Source: Sphingomonas sp. Leaf20
GTDB lineage: Bacteria > Pseudomonadota > Alphaproteobacteria > Sphingomonadales > Sphingomonadaceae
Direction: 5' to 3'
DNA: 64,000 bases
Assembly (NCBI RefSeq): GCF_001421535.1
Contig: NZ_LMKN01000012.1
Span: 1-64,000, forward strand
Shown here in pieces: positions 1 through 8,223 of the stretch; position 1 is the first letter of the stretch, and the number at the start of each line of letters is the position of its first letter. The position numbers were made by a program, and so were the translations under genes. The notes below the pieces were generated by a model. That model made no database searches. It saw only the letters and a list, made by a program, of their open reading frames with translations, and had not been told where the DNA came from.

Positions 1-89
1 CGCTACCCGCTACGATCGATGCCCGACCGTCTTCTTTTCCGCTATCGCGCTCGCCGCCACCGTCATCTTCTGGCTCTGATCAATGAGTC

Positions 90-401
90 GTGACCCTAAC
101 CGAGCAGATGGATACGACCACGCCGCATGGCGAGTTGCTGTTCTCCTTGTTCGGTGCGCTGGCACAATATGAGCGGGCGCTGACGCGCGAACGGGTGATG
201 GCAGGACTGGCCGCGGCCAAACGCCGGGGACGTCAAGGTGGCCGCCCGCCGATGATCGACGCGGAAACACTCGAACGGATCACCGTCGCACTGGACGGGG
301 GAGCCAGCAAAGCGTCCGTCTGCCGGACCTTCAAGGTACCGCGCTCTACCCTGCTTGGCACGCTAGCGCGGATCGGTTGGGCCGCACCCGCGAAGGCCTA
401 A
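90..401 (+). pseudogene. Serine recombinase (resolvase/invertase), C-terminal fragment
   Basis: The product starts inside the end of the catalytic domain (VTLTEQMDTTTPHGELLF) and continues through the E-helix (ALAQYERALTRERVMAGL) to a C-terminal helix-turn-helix (residues ~50-98, with a GGRPP linker). In intact small serine recombinases about 100 residues with the nucleophilic Ser precede this point. Here an in-frame TGA stands at 84-86, directly upstream of the GTG used as start, and bases 1-83 do not encode resolvase sequence in any frame. I read it as the 3' half of a recombinase whose 5' half was lost, a scar of past rearrangement. A short DNA-binding product is possible, but it could not recombine DNA. 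Confidence 0.75.
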
Positions 402-549
402 GTTCTGCGACAGCTAGGACAACGTTCAGCTTTTCGCTGGTCAGTCGTCGCACAACTCCGTCGCAAAGCGATGTAGTTTCAAAACAAATTTGCGACAGCC
501 TACCTAGTCGGTCGACGTCGTCGGAGTACGGCGCAAGCAGGATCGGCTC

Positions 550-936
550 CTACCGGATATGCTCCATCTTGAGACCTTTAACTTTTACCTTCTTCCACTC
601 GCGATCAGCAGTAAGGGCGGGAACGCCAAGTAGGATCGCAAGAGCTAGACAGGAGCGATCGCCAAGACCGCGCCCAAACTCCTTTGTCTGAGCGTGCAGC
701 TCAGCAGCCGCATACGCTGCCTCCGCATCGTGAGGGCGTACATCGAGACGAAGCTCGTCTAGGATCTCACGAACAGTGGCTGCGCCCAAACCACCAAGCA
801 GCAGTTCTTTGATAACTTCCTGCAGGTTGACGGCAGAGATCGCTGCTCGCCCGACGTGAGGTGTGACCTTGTCGGCGCCTGGTTCATCCCGGACCAGCGC
901 CAGCACTGCAGATGCATCCATCACAACAGTCGTCAT
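550..936 (-). CDS. vapC: VapC-type PIN-domain toxin, copy 1
   Basis: A 128-residue PIN-domain protein, the usual VapC length. The acidic metal-binding residues are visible: D7 in VVMDASA, E40 in NLQEV, D93 in GLGDRSC and D111 in TADREW. VapC toxins are Mg-dependent RNases that usually cleave tRNA or rRNA. The start codon overlaps the end of the upstream antitoxin gene by 4 bp (ATGA), so the pair is translationally coupled. About 100 of 128 residues match the PIN toxin at 2362-2748, so this is one of two recent duplicates. The target RNA cannot be read from the sequence. Confidence 0.9.
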   Translation of the reverse strand: MTTVVMDASAVLALVRDEPGADKVTPHVGRAAISAVNLQEVIKELLLGGLGAATVREILDELRLDVRPHDAEAAYAAAELHAQTKEFGRGLGDRSCLALAILLGVPALTADREWKKVKVKGLKMEHIR

Positions 937-1226
937 GCCGAATTGCCGTGCCGGTCCGAATACGAGGACCCGCCTGCCTCGGTGACGGCCTCGGCCTTGC
1001 GATCGGATAGGAAGTCGTCGATTGTTCGAGCCTGCTTGGCATGCTCCCGATAAAGCGCCTGAGCGCGAGAGACCCCATGACCGATCGGTGACAGACGAAC
1101 CTGGTCGTCCTCAACAGTCAAGATGACCTTCGCATCTCCATGAAGCCCCATTGCCTTGCGAACTGAAGCCGGCAGAATCATTCGACCGTTACTGGCTACT
1201 TTAACGTCTATAGACTGGGTAGCCAT
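933..1226 (-). CDS. AbrB/MazE-family antitoxin, copy 1
   Basis: A 97-residue antitoxin with an N-terminal AbrB swapped-hairpin DNA-binding domain (IDVKVASNGRMILPASVRKAMGL, residues ~5-27) followed by a hydrophilic toxin-binding tail. It should neutralise the PIN toxin encoded immediately downstream and autorepress the pair. An earlier in-frame ATG lies six codons upstream, but the ATG at 1226 is preceded by a purine-rich ribosome site (GGAGGAGCG) at proper spacing and matches the start of the second copy (MAVATQTIDIKV). The AbrB half is nearly identical to copy 2 at 2745-3044, while the tails diverge after residue ~70. That divergence may keep each antitoxin matched to its own toxin. Confidence 0.88.
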   Translation of the reverse strand: MATQSIDVKVASNGRMILPASVRKAMGLHGDAKVILTVEDDQVRLSPIGHGVSRAQALYREHAKQARTIDDFLSDRKAEAVTEAGGSSYSDRHGNSA

Positions 1227-1336
1227 CGGGACGCTCCTCCTCAACGCGTTGAATGATGATTATGCCATCTTAATGAATGTGACACAATGTGAGTTTTGAC
1301 ATTTCGCCTGAATTAGCATGGCCTCTATGTCAGTCC

Positions 1337-1346
1337 GGGTATACCC
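1337..1346. repeat. GGGTATACCC palindrome, related to two later sites
   Basis: A perfect 10-bp palindrome lies in the 220-bp gap between antitoxin copy 1 and the recombinase gene at 1448. On the minus strand it reads TCAGGGTATACCC. The core CAGGGTATAC recurs at 29958-29967 and 44360-44369, both in intergenic accessory DNA. It could be a recombination or regulator site; the sequence alone does not decide. Confidence 0.5.
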
Positions 1347-1447
1347 TGAGTGGGCATGGGCTTTGGTACACAAAACCCGTTCAAACAGGGTCGGTAGCAG
1401 AGAAATCGGACACCTCATTATGAGGGTCTAGAGTCTGCCTGAACACA

Positions 1448-2098
1448 TTAGGGGTGCGCGTCTGACATTGCGGCGTCAGCCTCTGCCTGTCGACGGCGAT
1501 CACGAGCAATCTTGGCGAGCAGCGTTCGACTGCACCCAGTCGCATCCATTATATCGCGCCAGCTTCGGCCATCGCGAAGAAGGCTCGAGATCGCAGCGTT
1601 GCGGGTCTTGTTCTCGGGACGCCCCTTATAAAGGCCCGCTGCCTTGGCTTTTGCGGTGCCTTCGGCTTGTCGACGACGGCGATCCTCATAGTCCTTACGG
1701 GCAACCGCGGCGAGTACGTCCAACATCATGGCGTTGACCGCTGCGAACATTCGGCCGGTGAACTCATCCGTCGGTGCCGTCAGGATCCACGACGTTGGCA
1801 GGTCGAGTGCAACAATCCGGACCTGCTTGGCGTCGATTAGATTCCGCAGTTTGATCCAGTCTGGGGAGGTGAGGCGGGAAAGCCGATCAACCTGCTCGAC
1901 CAAGAGCACGTCTCCCGGCTCGCAATCCGAAAGCAGGCGGAACAGCTCTGGCCGGTGAAGCTTGGCTCCACTTTCGTTTTCGACATAGCGGGCCGCAATC
2001 CGAAGCCCGTGCTCGGTCGCAAACACGTCGAGGGCGCTCTTGGCGCGCGACGCATCCTGTTCGGAGGTAGAAGCGCGAAGATAGGCTCGGATAAACAT
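1448..2098 (-). CDS. Serine recombinase (resolvase family)
   Basis: A 216-residue small serine recombinase. The N-terminus carries the catalytic motif RAYLRASTSEQD with S10 as nucleophile, then ENESGAKLHRPELFRLL and the GDVLLVEQVDRLSR segment of the resolvase fold. A basic linker (YKGRPENKTR) and a C-terminal helix-turn-helix (ISSLLRDGRSWRDIMDATGCSRTLLAKI) follow. It is a little longer than Tn3-type resolvases (~185 residues) and diverges from the other two recombinases in this window. It lies between the two duplicated toxin-antitoxin modules in the same orientation. No transposase accompanies it. Confidence 0.85.
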   Translation of the reverse strand: MFIRAYLRASTSEQDASRAKSALDVFATEHGLRIAARYVENESGAKLHRPELFRLLSDCEPGDVLLVEQVDRLSRLTSPDWIKLRNLIDAKQVRIVALDLPTSWILTAPTDEFTGRMFAAVNAMMLDVLAAVARKDYEDRRRRQAEGTAKAKAAGLYKGRPENKTRNAAISSLLRDGRSWRDIMDATGCSRTLLAKIARDRRRQAEADAAMSDAHP

Positions 2099-2361
2099 CC
2101 CGTAGTCTGCTATATGTGGTACTTATTAGTCTAGTCCTTTTTACGCCGTCAGGACGGGATTAAAGTACCAGCTATTGAGAGGTCTGCGAAAGGCATGCCT
2201 AAGAACGACCAGACGGTTCGCCAGACTTGTATCAGGTGCGGGGCAGGGGCTTTCCCGAACGCGAGGCAGTCCTAGTGCCAACCGTCCGTTTCAGCGAAAG
2301 GAACTACCGTCGTCGAAAGCACGAAGTTAGCGACGCTGATCGAGGCAGAAGTAGGCTGCGG

Positions 2362-2748
2362 CTAGCGGATGTGCTCGAGCTTCAGGCTCTTGACCTTCAC
2401 CTTCTTCCACTCGCGATCTGCAGTGAGAGCAGGGACGCCGAGCTGGAGCGCCAGTGCAAGGCAGGATCGGTCACCAAGACCACGGCCAAATTGGCGCGTT
2501 TGTTCGTGCAAAGCGGCAGCGGCGTAGGCTGCGTCGACATTATGGGCACGAACATCTAGCCGTAGTTCGTCGAGCAGTTCGCGGATGAGGGGTTCGTCAA
2601 GGCCGCTGACAAGCAGCTCTTTGATAACCTCCTGAAGATTGACTGCCGATATAGCTGCACGTCCGATGTGGGTAGCGACCTTATTGGCGCCGGGTTCGTC
2701 TCGAACCAACGCGAGCACGGCAGATGCATCGAGAACTGCGGACGTCAT
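2362..2748 (-). CDS. vapC: VapC-type PIN-domain toxin, copy 2
   Basis: A 128-residue PIN-domain RNase toxin, colinear and about 79% identical by eye to the copy at 550-936. The catalytic acids are conserved (D7 in AVLDASA, E40 in NLQEV, D93 in GLGDRSC, D111 in TADREW). The differences cluster at residues ~20-28 and ~47-57, which in PIN toxins are helices that can contact antitoxin or substrate. It overlaps its antitoxin by 4 bp. Two active-looking copies this close would be unstable without divergence, so they probably form two functional pairs. Confidence 0.9.
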   Translation of the reverse strand: MTSAVLDASAVLALVRDEPGANKVATHIGRAAISAVNLQEVIKELLVSGLDEPLIRELLDELRLDVRAHNVDAAYAAAALHEQTRQFGRGLGDRSCLALALQLGVPALTADREWKKVKVKSLKLEHIR

Positions 2749-3044
2749 TGTGCGCCTCGCTCATCTCCACCCGATGCAACCTCACCGTGCTCAATGGCGG
2801 CTTCGACCCTCCGGTCGTCCAAGAAGTCTTCGGTCGTGCGCCCATGTTTGGCATGCTCGCGATACAGCGCTTGTGCCCGCGATACGCCATGGCCGATTGG
2901 CGACAGGCGGACCTGATCGTCCTCGACCGTTAGGATGATCTTGGCATCACCGTGCAACCCCATAGCCTTTCGAACTGATGCCGGAAGCACCATGCGACCA
3001 TTGCTCGCCACTTTGATATCTATGGTCTGTGTAGCCACTGCCAT
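2745..3044 (-). CDS. AbrB/MazE-family antitoxin, copy 2
   Basis: A 99-residue antitoxin with the same AbrB domain as copy 1 (IDIKVASNGRMVLPASVRKAMGL) and a divergent, charged C-terminal tail (DDRRVEAAIEHGEVASGG). The tail is the toxin-wrapping part in this class, so its divergence predicts pair-specific binding. The almost unchanged DNA-binding half predicts shared operators and cross-regulation between the two modules. The ATG at 3044 has GAGG only two bases upstream; the GTG two codons later would have better spacing and is an alternative start. Confidence 0.88.
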   Translation of the reverse strand: MAVATQTIDIKVASNGRMVLPASVRKAMGLHGDAKIILTVEDDQVRLSPIGHGVSRAQALYREHAKHGRTTEDFLDDRRVEAAIEHGEVASGGDERGAQ

Positions 3045-3368
3045 TTCCTCGCCGATCGATCACAGGTCGAACTATGGCATGTGAAGAGAAATGGCACAAT
3101 GGGCCTAAGCGGTAAAGGCTGTGAACGGACGCGATCGAGCTTCTGTCAACTTATGGAGATTGTCGGCCGGGAGCTTCAACGATGATGCTGTATCATGCCC
3201 ATGGCACATCGATGACACCTATCGGGTCTTCGCGGCCGGCCTCACAAACGATCGATTTTGAAGCGCCGCCATGTGAGAAGGTCTAGCAGGGGTCACCGGC
3301 GTATCAAAACACATTCTCGATTGCTGGTGCTCGTGCTAAGTACACGAGATGAGTTTTGAGAACGCTTA
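3045..3368. other. Intergenic region with a possible resolvase (res) site
   Basis: This 324-bp gap lies between divergent genes (antitoxin copy 2 and the resolvase at 3369). Just before the resolvase start is an inverted repeat, CTCGTG at 3330-3335 and CACGAG at 3343-3348. It is nested inside a second pair, TCAAAAC (3304-3310) and GTTTTGA (3352-3358). Small resolvases usually bind dyads directly upstream of their own gene, so this may be its res site or operator. I see no gene here. Confidence 0.4.
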
Positions 3369-3953
3369 ATGCTGATTGGCTATGCACGGGTCTCGACACC
3401 CGAACAGGATTTGACGCCCCAGCTCGACGCCTTGCGCGAGGCGGGCTGCGATCGGACGTTCAGCGACAAGGCCAGCGGTGCCAAGGCAAACCGGATCGGC
3501 TTGGCTGACGCCTTGTCGCACGCCCGAGCGGGGGATGTACTAATCGTTTGGAAGCTCGATCGTCTGGGCCGAACGATGAAGGGACTCGTGGACCTAGCCG
3601 CTGAATTGGCCGAGCGCAGCATCGGCTTCCGGTCGCTCACCGATGGGATCGACACCGCCGGTACGGCCGGCAAGCTCGTTTTCCATATCATGGCGGCGAT
3701 GGCGGAAATGGAGCGGGACCTGAACCGTGAGCGTACAACAGCCGCGCTGATGGTGGCACGTCGCGAGGGAAGGGTGGGCGGCCGCAAGACGGTGATGACA
3801 CCCAAGCGGCTCGAGGCGGCGCGCAAGCTTTTGGCGTCGGGCATGCCGATGCGCGAAATAGCGCCGGCGATCGGTGTCTCCGTTCCTACGCTGTATCGGC
3901 ATCTTCCTGCCCCGGAGCAGGTGCTCATCAGCGCAAACGTCACGGGCGACTGA
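3369..3953 (+). CDS. Serine resolvase/invertase (Pin/TnpR family), intact
   Basis: A 194-residue site-specific recombinase with the full family layout. MLIGYARVSTPEQDL carries catalytic S9, followed by DKASGAKANRIGL, GDVLIVWKLDRLGR and SLTDGIDTAGTAGKLVF. The E-helix MAEMERDLNRERT, a GRVGGRK linker and a C-terminal helix-turn-helix (MREIAPAIGVSVPTLYRH) complete it. The length is typical of resolvases. It is divergently oriented from the toxin-antitoxin genes and convergent with the helicase gene at 3993. It could resolve cointegrates or invert a segment of this island; no partner transposase is present. Confidence 0.92.
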   Translation: MLIGYARVSTPEQDLTPQLDALREAGCDRTFSDKASGAKANRIGLADALSHARAGDVLIVWKLDRLGRTMKGLVDLAAELAERSIGFRSLTDGIDTAGTAGKLVFHIMAAMAEMERDLNRERTTAALMVARREGRVGGRKTVMTPKRLEAARKLLASGMPMREIAPAIGVSVPTLYRHLPAPEQVLISANVTGD

Positions 3954-3992
3954 TGCACCCTCGCTTCGTCGCTGAGGTTCCAAGCTTCGCAC

Positions 3993-5924
3993 TCACACGC
4001 GGCGCTCGGGAACGTTTGCCGCGCGTAACAGATCGAAGATTTCCTCGATCTTTCGGTTCCGGTCCCTGCTTGTGCGGGTCATCAGAAGTCGTTCCCGTGC
4101 CCGCGATGCGGCGACGAAGAACACGGAGTGACCCTCATCGGTGTTCCTGTCGAAGCTCCACCACTGGTCGTCATTCAGCCCAAGCAGCACCACAAGGTCA
4201 TATTCGAGGCCCTTGCTCTTGGTGATGGTCAAGAGGGGAACCTGCCCGATGCCACGAAATCGATCGATCGCATCGGACCACGACGTTGTGGCCTCGGCGC
4301 ATTCGATCAAGAAGTCCGCGCTCGCCTTCCTGATGCTTTCGAAAAAGTCGCCGGTGGCATATTGAGGCGCCAGGCTCCGCAGCCGGTCCAGCCCGACACA
4401 CTCTTCGATCGCTCCAATACGTGCGCGTACCTCGTCGGGCTCCGGCTTGACACGAGGATCGATCCGGTTCTCGGTATGGAACTTATCAACTCGGGTGGCC
4501 AAGGCGCGCTCAGCGGTCTCGTCGTCGTCGATCTCTATCCCCTCGGCTGCGGCGAAATGGTCCATCGCCGCACTCCAGAGCGTGCCACCATATTTGCGCG
4601 AGCAGAACTCCAGGAGATCAAGCAGGAAGCGAGAATACGCTTCGGTCATCAGCTCCTGTATCGTGGCGCCGCCGACGTCCCGATCCTCGTTGCGAAGGGT
4701 GACGCTCTCGCGGTCAAAGGCGTCGCGCAGGCGCTCCTCCCACTCGGGTGCGCGTTGACGCACGAGCAACCCGATCACTCGTGGATCGGTCCCGTCGGCG
4801 ATCGCCTCGGCCACGAGCTTCGCCACGGCCTCGGCCTCAGCGTTTTCGTGGTCGGCGACGAGCACCGAACAGATTTCCTCGTCGGGAAGGTCGGGTGCCT
4901 TGCGCACCGCCACGAAGTCCGGTTCCTCCGGCGCCAGGCGAGCTTTGAGGATGTTCAGGATCGCGACGATTCGCTCGTTGCTTCGATAGTTTTTGGTGAG
5001 ACTGAGCCGCCCGTGAGCGGACGCGACGCTAAGGAAGTCCTGCTCAAAAGCCTCGAACACGTCCTGACGGGCGCCCGCCCAGCCCATGATACGCTGCTTT
5101 GTGTCGCCAACGGCGGTCAAGACCGTCTCGGAACCCTCAAACATCGCCGCCACCAAGGCATATTGAACCGATGTGGTATCCTGGAACTCGTCGAGAAAGA
5201 CATGGCTGTAGGTCGCGCGCAGCGCGGTGCGGATCATGGGATTGGCCGTGATCGCAGCCGCTGCAAGGATGCCGATCTGTGGGAACGTCAGCGAAGGCGG
5301 GCTTGCGATCAGGCCCTCGCGCAGTGCCACGAGTTGGAGAAAAGCTGCCGTTGATGAGGCTGTAAGCGGCTCGAGACAAAGCGCCTGCACGCCCCGGCTA
5401 TACTCGTCGAAGCCAACCGCATGGACGGCGTGCTCCTGAGGCTGCCCCCCCAACATCTGGGCTGCCCAGCCGACAGACCCGGAGGCAGTCTTCAAGGCGT
5501 CGACGACCGACAACTGAAACTGTCCGTAGCCCTGCCGCGGCGGCTGCGCGCGGCCGATCTTGTACATACCGGAGAGCGCCAGGTGGTTGGGAAGCGCGCG
5601 CCAGAAGCGGTCGAGAAGCTGTTTGGCGAACGCGTCGAAGGTATAGGAATCGAGCTGGCGGGCGAGCGCCCGGCCGCAGCGCTTCTCGACCCGTTCCCGC
5701 AGGTTGCTGGCGGCATCGCGCTTGAAGCTGATTGCCAGGATGCGCCGCGGGTAGGCACAACGCCCCGTCTGGAGCAGGAAAGCGGCACGCTGGCCGAGAA
5801 GCTCAGTCTTGCCGGTCCCAGGCCCCGCAACCACCAGCGTGCTTCCCGTGGCCGTCACGGCACCGAGTGCCGCCGGCTCAAGCGCTGCAACTTCGATCGG
5901 CTTCCAATCATCGGGCTTGATCAT
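3993..5924 (-). CDS. gajB: UvrD/Rep-like superfamily 1 helicase, GajB-like (Gabija)
   Basis: A 643-residue SF1A helicase. Walker A is AGPGTGKT (33-40), Walker B is DEFQDT (245-250) and motif III is GDTKQRIMGWAGA (273-285). Motif IV is LTKNYRSNERI, motif V is ITKSKGLEYDLVVLLGLND and motif VI is VAASRARERL. The gene starts inside the stop of the upstream OLD-nuclease gene (4-bp ATGA overlap), the order and coupling of gajA-gajB. In Gabija the helicase partner senses nucleotide depletion and stimulates GajA. It is longer than the Bacillus cereus GajB (about 494 residues), with extra sequence in the 1B/2B regions. Distinguishing canonical Gabija from another class-2 OLD/UvrD pair needs a profile search. 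Confidence 0.8.
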   Translation of the reverse strand: MIKPDDWKPIEVAALEPAALGAVTATGSTLVVAGPGTGKTELLGQRAAFLLQTGRCAYPRRILAISFKRDAASNLRERVEKRCGRALARQLDSYTFDAFAKQLLDRFWRALPNHLALSGMYKIGRAQPPRQGYGQFQLSVVDALKTASGSVGWAAQMLGGQPQEHAVHAVGFDEYSRGVQALCLEPLTASSTAAFLQLVALREGLIASPPSLTFPQIGILAAAAITANPMIRTALRATYSHVFLDEFQDTTSVQYALVAAMFEGSETVLTAVGDTKQRIMGWAGARQDVFEAFEQDFLSVASAHGRLSLTKNYRSNERIVAILNILKARLAPEEPDFVAVRKAPDLPDEEICSVLVADHENAEAEAVAKLVAEAIADGTDPRVIGLLVRQRAPEWEERLRDAFDRESVTLRNEDRDVGGATIQELMTEAYSRFLLDLLEFCSRKYGGTLWSAAMDHFAAAEGIEIDDDETAERALATRVDKFHTENRIDPRVKPEPDEVRARIGAIEECVGLDRLRSLAPQYATGDFFESIRKASADFLIECAEATTSWSDAIDRFRGIGQVPLLTITKSKGLEYDLVVLLGLNDDQWWSFDRNTDEGHSVFFVAASRARERLLMTRTSRDRNRKIEEIFDLLRAANVPERRV

Positions 5925-7981
5925 GCGATCGGTGCTTCAAGAGAGGCTTTCACATGCGCGACGAGGCGCGCAAGGACCTTTGGGATCTCCGGCTGAATAT
6001 CGGCATCTTCATCGGCTTCGAGGGTCGCCAACGCGAACAGATGCGCGGCGGGCTTGCCGCGGCTCCCAAGGAACAGATATTTGTACCACGAGAAGAGCGG
6101 CCAGTTCTTGTCGGCTTCATAAGGTGCAACGCCAAAGCCGTCGGCTCCGACCACCTCCTTAGCCGCCTTGGCGATCACGTCCGCGTCATCGGCGCCACGA
6201 GGCCCGGTCGCACGATCCGGCAACGTCTTATAGGCGTCCGGAAAAGCCTCAACCATCAGCATGTCGAGGTCGAGTGGCGCGGAGAAGAAAACGCCGAACT
6301 GCTCGAGCCAAGCCATCCAATCCTGGAGGAATTTATCTGTCGCACTCCCCTCACCCCAGGCCGGGGGACGCTTGAGCTCAATGGCGGCATCGAGCCATTT
6401 CTGCTGCTCCGCACTGCGCGGGTGTCCGCCAGACGTGAGCGCCTTTGCAACCGAGCTGAACTGCACATAATCACCACTGCTTCGCCCCAGATCGAGGTCG
6501 AGGAGGGTGGAGTGGGGGATGCCAAGCTGTTCGACCAAACGCCAGAAATGCTGGATATGACGGCCACCGACGGGCACGATCGCGACGAATGAGCGATCCA
6601 TGGGCACGCCAATCTTCTCGGCGAGCCAGGGCAGCACGATCTCCTCGGACGCACCTTCGCCGAAAATAGCGTGGCGCGCGAAGTAGATTTCTGGGTGCGC
6701 TCGTACCGCCTCGCGGACGAACTTCGCCGCTTCGGTACCATCCTCCGGAAGAGCAAGGGCGCAGACCGTTGACAGGCCGGTCTTTGTTTCCCGGCGAATA
6801 TGCCGGATCGCCTTGGGTTCAATCCGTCCCACGATCGAGGGCGCATGACTGGTGAGCACGCCTTGCACACGGGCAGTCTTCGTCAGCACGCTCAGCTGCA
6901 TCAACAGGCGCGCCAGGAAAAACGGCGCCAGATGGTTCTCTGGCTCCTCGAAGGCGAACACCGTCAGCGCGGGAGCGCGAGCAAAAGCCGCTTCGAATGG
7001 CGGCGTTTTGGCATCGCGGACCTCCGCCTCGAGCTCAAGCTTGAGGTCCAGCAGCGCCTTTACCAAGGCAAAGTGGAAGAGTGATCGCTGGCCATCGCTG
7101 AGATCCTCGACCGTCATGGTCCGGCCTTGCGACGACGGGCTGAGTTGAATTGTGGCAGATCGCACGATCTGCTGGAGATCAGGCGCGAGCACCGCCAATT
7201 TGGCAGTCGTGCCGGTTTCCGCCGTATTGAGTTCGCTCCAGCAAGCGTTGATAGCAGCGTTCACCCGCGCTAGCGCGCCTTCCGCGTCGAGCTTCTCGGC
7301 GGCCTTGGCGACGAGTTCGGCGATCTCGTCCTTGTTCTGCCAAACCACAGCGTTCATGAGGCTGCGCCCTAGGCTCTTCACTGTAAGCTGGGTGAGCGCG
7401 GTCACATCGCGCGATGCCGGTATGTAGCGCACAACGATGTGGCTGCGTTCGCTCGCCGAAACCTTGCGCTTCACCAAGGCGCTACCTTCGCCGGTCGGAA
7501 CATCGTCAGGCGTCAGGATCCAGAAGAGCTTCTCCTCGATCACACCGTCGAGCGTCCCGCCGAGCTCCCACGTGGCTTCGAGACGCAGCCGCGCAAACGG
7601 CGCCGCACCGGGGCTGGTCACAATCATATGGCGGAAGGCTGAGGGTACCGTGCGCTCGGCGTCTGCGTCGCCCCCGTCTAGCTCTGGAAACGCAATCTCG
7701 ACTTCCAGGAACAGCTCACGTTTGGCAACGCTTTCAAGTCGCTCGCCAGGCTCGACGAAAAAGTCAGCCGGCTGGATCTTGCGCTCGTCTCGGGTCTCGC
7801 CGAAGAGACGCAACAGTGCTTGAAGCATGGCGCTCTTGCCCGCGCCATTTCGGCCGATGAAGACAGTCGTATCGACCGCCATGTCGACGATTACAGGGTG
7901 AGGTCCATCAATGACCTCATGATTGTAGTTTGAACTGGCAAACCCCCGAAATTTCCACAGCTTGAGCGTTTTTAGATGCAC
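5921..7981 (-). CDS. gajA: OLD-family ATPase with TOPRIM nuclease, GajA-like (Gabija)
   Basis: A 686-residue overcoming-lysogenization-defect nuclease. The ABC-type ATPase has Walker A GRNGAGKS (43-50), signature VEDLSDGQRSLFHFAL (291-306), Walker B VFAFEEPENHLAP (341-353) and the His switch TSHAP (377-381). It is followed by a TOPRIM domain with the acidic start GEGASEEIVLP (E442, E446) and DLDLG (495-499). Together with the coupled UvrD gene downstream this is the two-gene arrangement of Gabija, in which GajA nicks DNA during phage infection. The gene is first in its operon, and a strong hairpin sits at 8007-8030 upstream. GajA of B. cereus is shorter (578 residues). Confidence 0.82.
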   Translation of the reverse strand: MHLKTLKLWKFRGFASSNYNHEVIDGPHPVIVDMAVDTTVFIGRNGAGKSAMLQALLRLFGETRDERKIQPADFFVEPGERLESVAKRELFLEVEIAFPELDGGDADAERTVPSAFRHMIVTSPGAAPFARLRLEATWELGGTLDGVIEEKLFWILTPDDVPTGEGSALVKRKVSASERSHIVVRYIPASRDVTALTQLTVKSLGRSLMNAVVWQNKDEIAELVAKAAEKLDAEGALARVNAAINACWSELNTAETGTTAKLAVLAPDLQQIVRSATIQLSPSSQGRTMTVEDLSDGQRSLFHFALVKALLDLKLELEAEVRDAKTPPFEAAFARAPALTVFAFEEPENHLAPFFLARLLMQLSVLTKTARVQGVLTSHAPSIVGRIEPKAIRHIRRETKTGLSTVCALALPEDGTEAAKFVREAVRAHPEIYFARHAIFGEGASEEIVLPWLAEKIGVPMDRSFVAIVPVGGRHIQHFWRLVEQLGIPHSTLLDLDLGRSSGDYVQFSSVAKALTSGGHPRSAEQQKWLDAAIELKRPPAWGEGSATDKFLQDWMAWLEQFGVFFSAPLDLDMLMVEAFPDAYKTLPDRATGPRGADDADVIAKAAKEVVGADGFGVAPYEADKNWPLFSWYKYLFLGSRGKPAAHLFALATLEADEDADIQPEIPKVLARLVAHVKASLEAPIA

Positions 7982-8006
7982 ATCGCCCCCGTTTTCATTC
8001 CTGCCC

Positions 8007-8030
8007 CCGAAGCCGCAATCGCGGCTTCGG
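8007..8030. terminator. Perfect hairpin, 10-bp stem and 4-base loop
   Basis: CCGAAGCCGC and GCGGCTTCGG pair around an AATC loop, 25 bp upstream of the GajA-like start codon. No T-run follows on either strand, so it is not a textbook intrinsic terminator. It may insulate the defence operon or serve as an operator. Confidence 0.4.
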
Positions 8031-8194
8031 CGATGACTAGCACTAAGGCCTGCTTTGGGCGACGATCTTAGGCGCTGGAGCAGAAAGCGGTGCCAGGGCC
8101 GCCGCTCGGAAATGCCGATCGATCGCGGTCGATGTCAGAACTACCAAGGGTCATCGCAGGAACGCTTCGCCAGCGTATGCTAAGCGCCGGCGAA

Positions 8195-8223
8195 CGTCTC
8201 ACAATCGATGGTGATTTGGGACA
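8195..8223. repeat. 29-bp dyad ending in GGGACA (copy 1 of 3)
   Basis: The ends CGTCTC and GGGACA are separated by 17 bp. The same outline (TGTCCC-like, 17 bp, GGGACA) occurs at 32978-33006 and 44119-44147. All three lie in non-coding or decayed DNA. The size resembles a serine-recombinase crossover site, but no function can be shown from sequence. Confidence 0.45.

Noticed and set aside
4128..5354. 408-codon plus-strand frame opposite the helicase gene
   Set aside because: Antisense shadow of a gene with complete SF1 helicase motifs; no ribosome site or recognisable domain.
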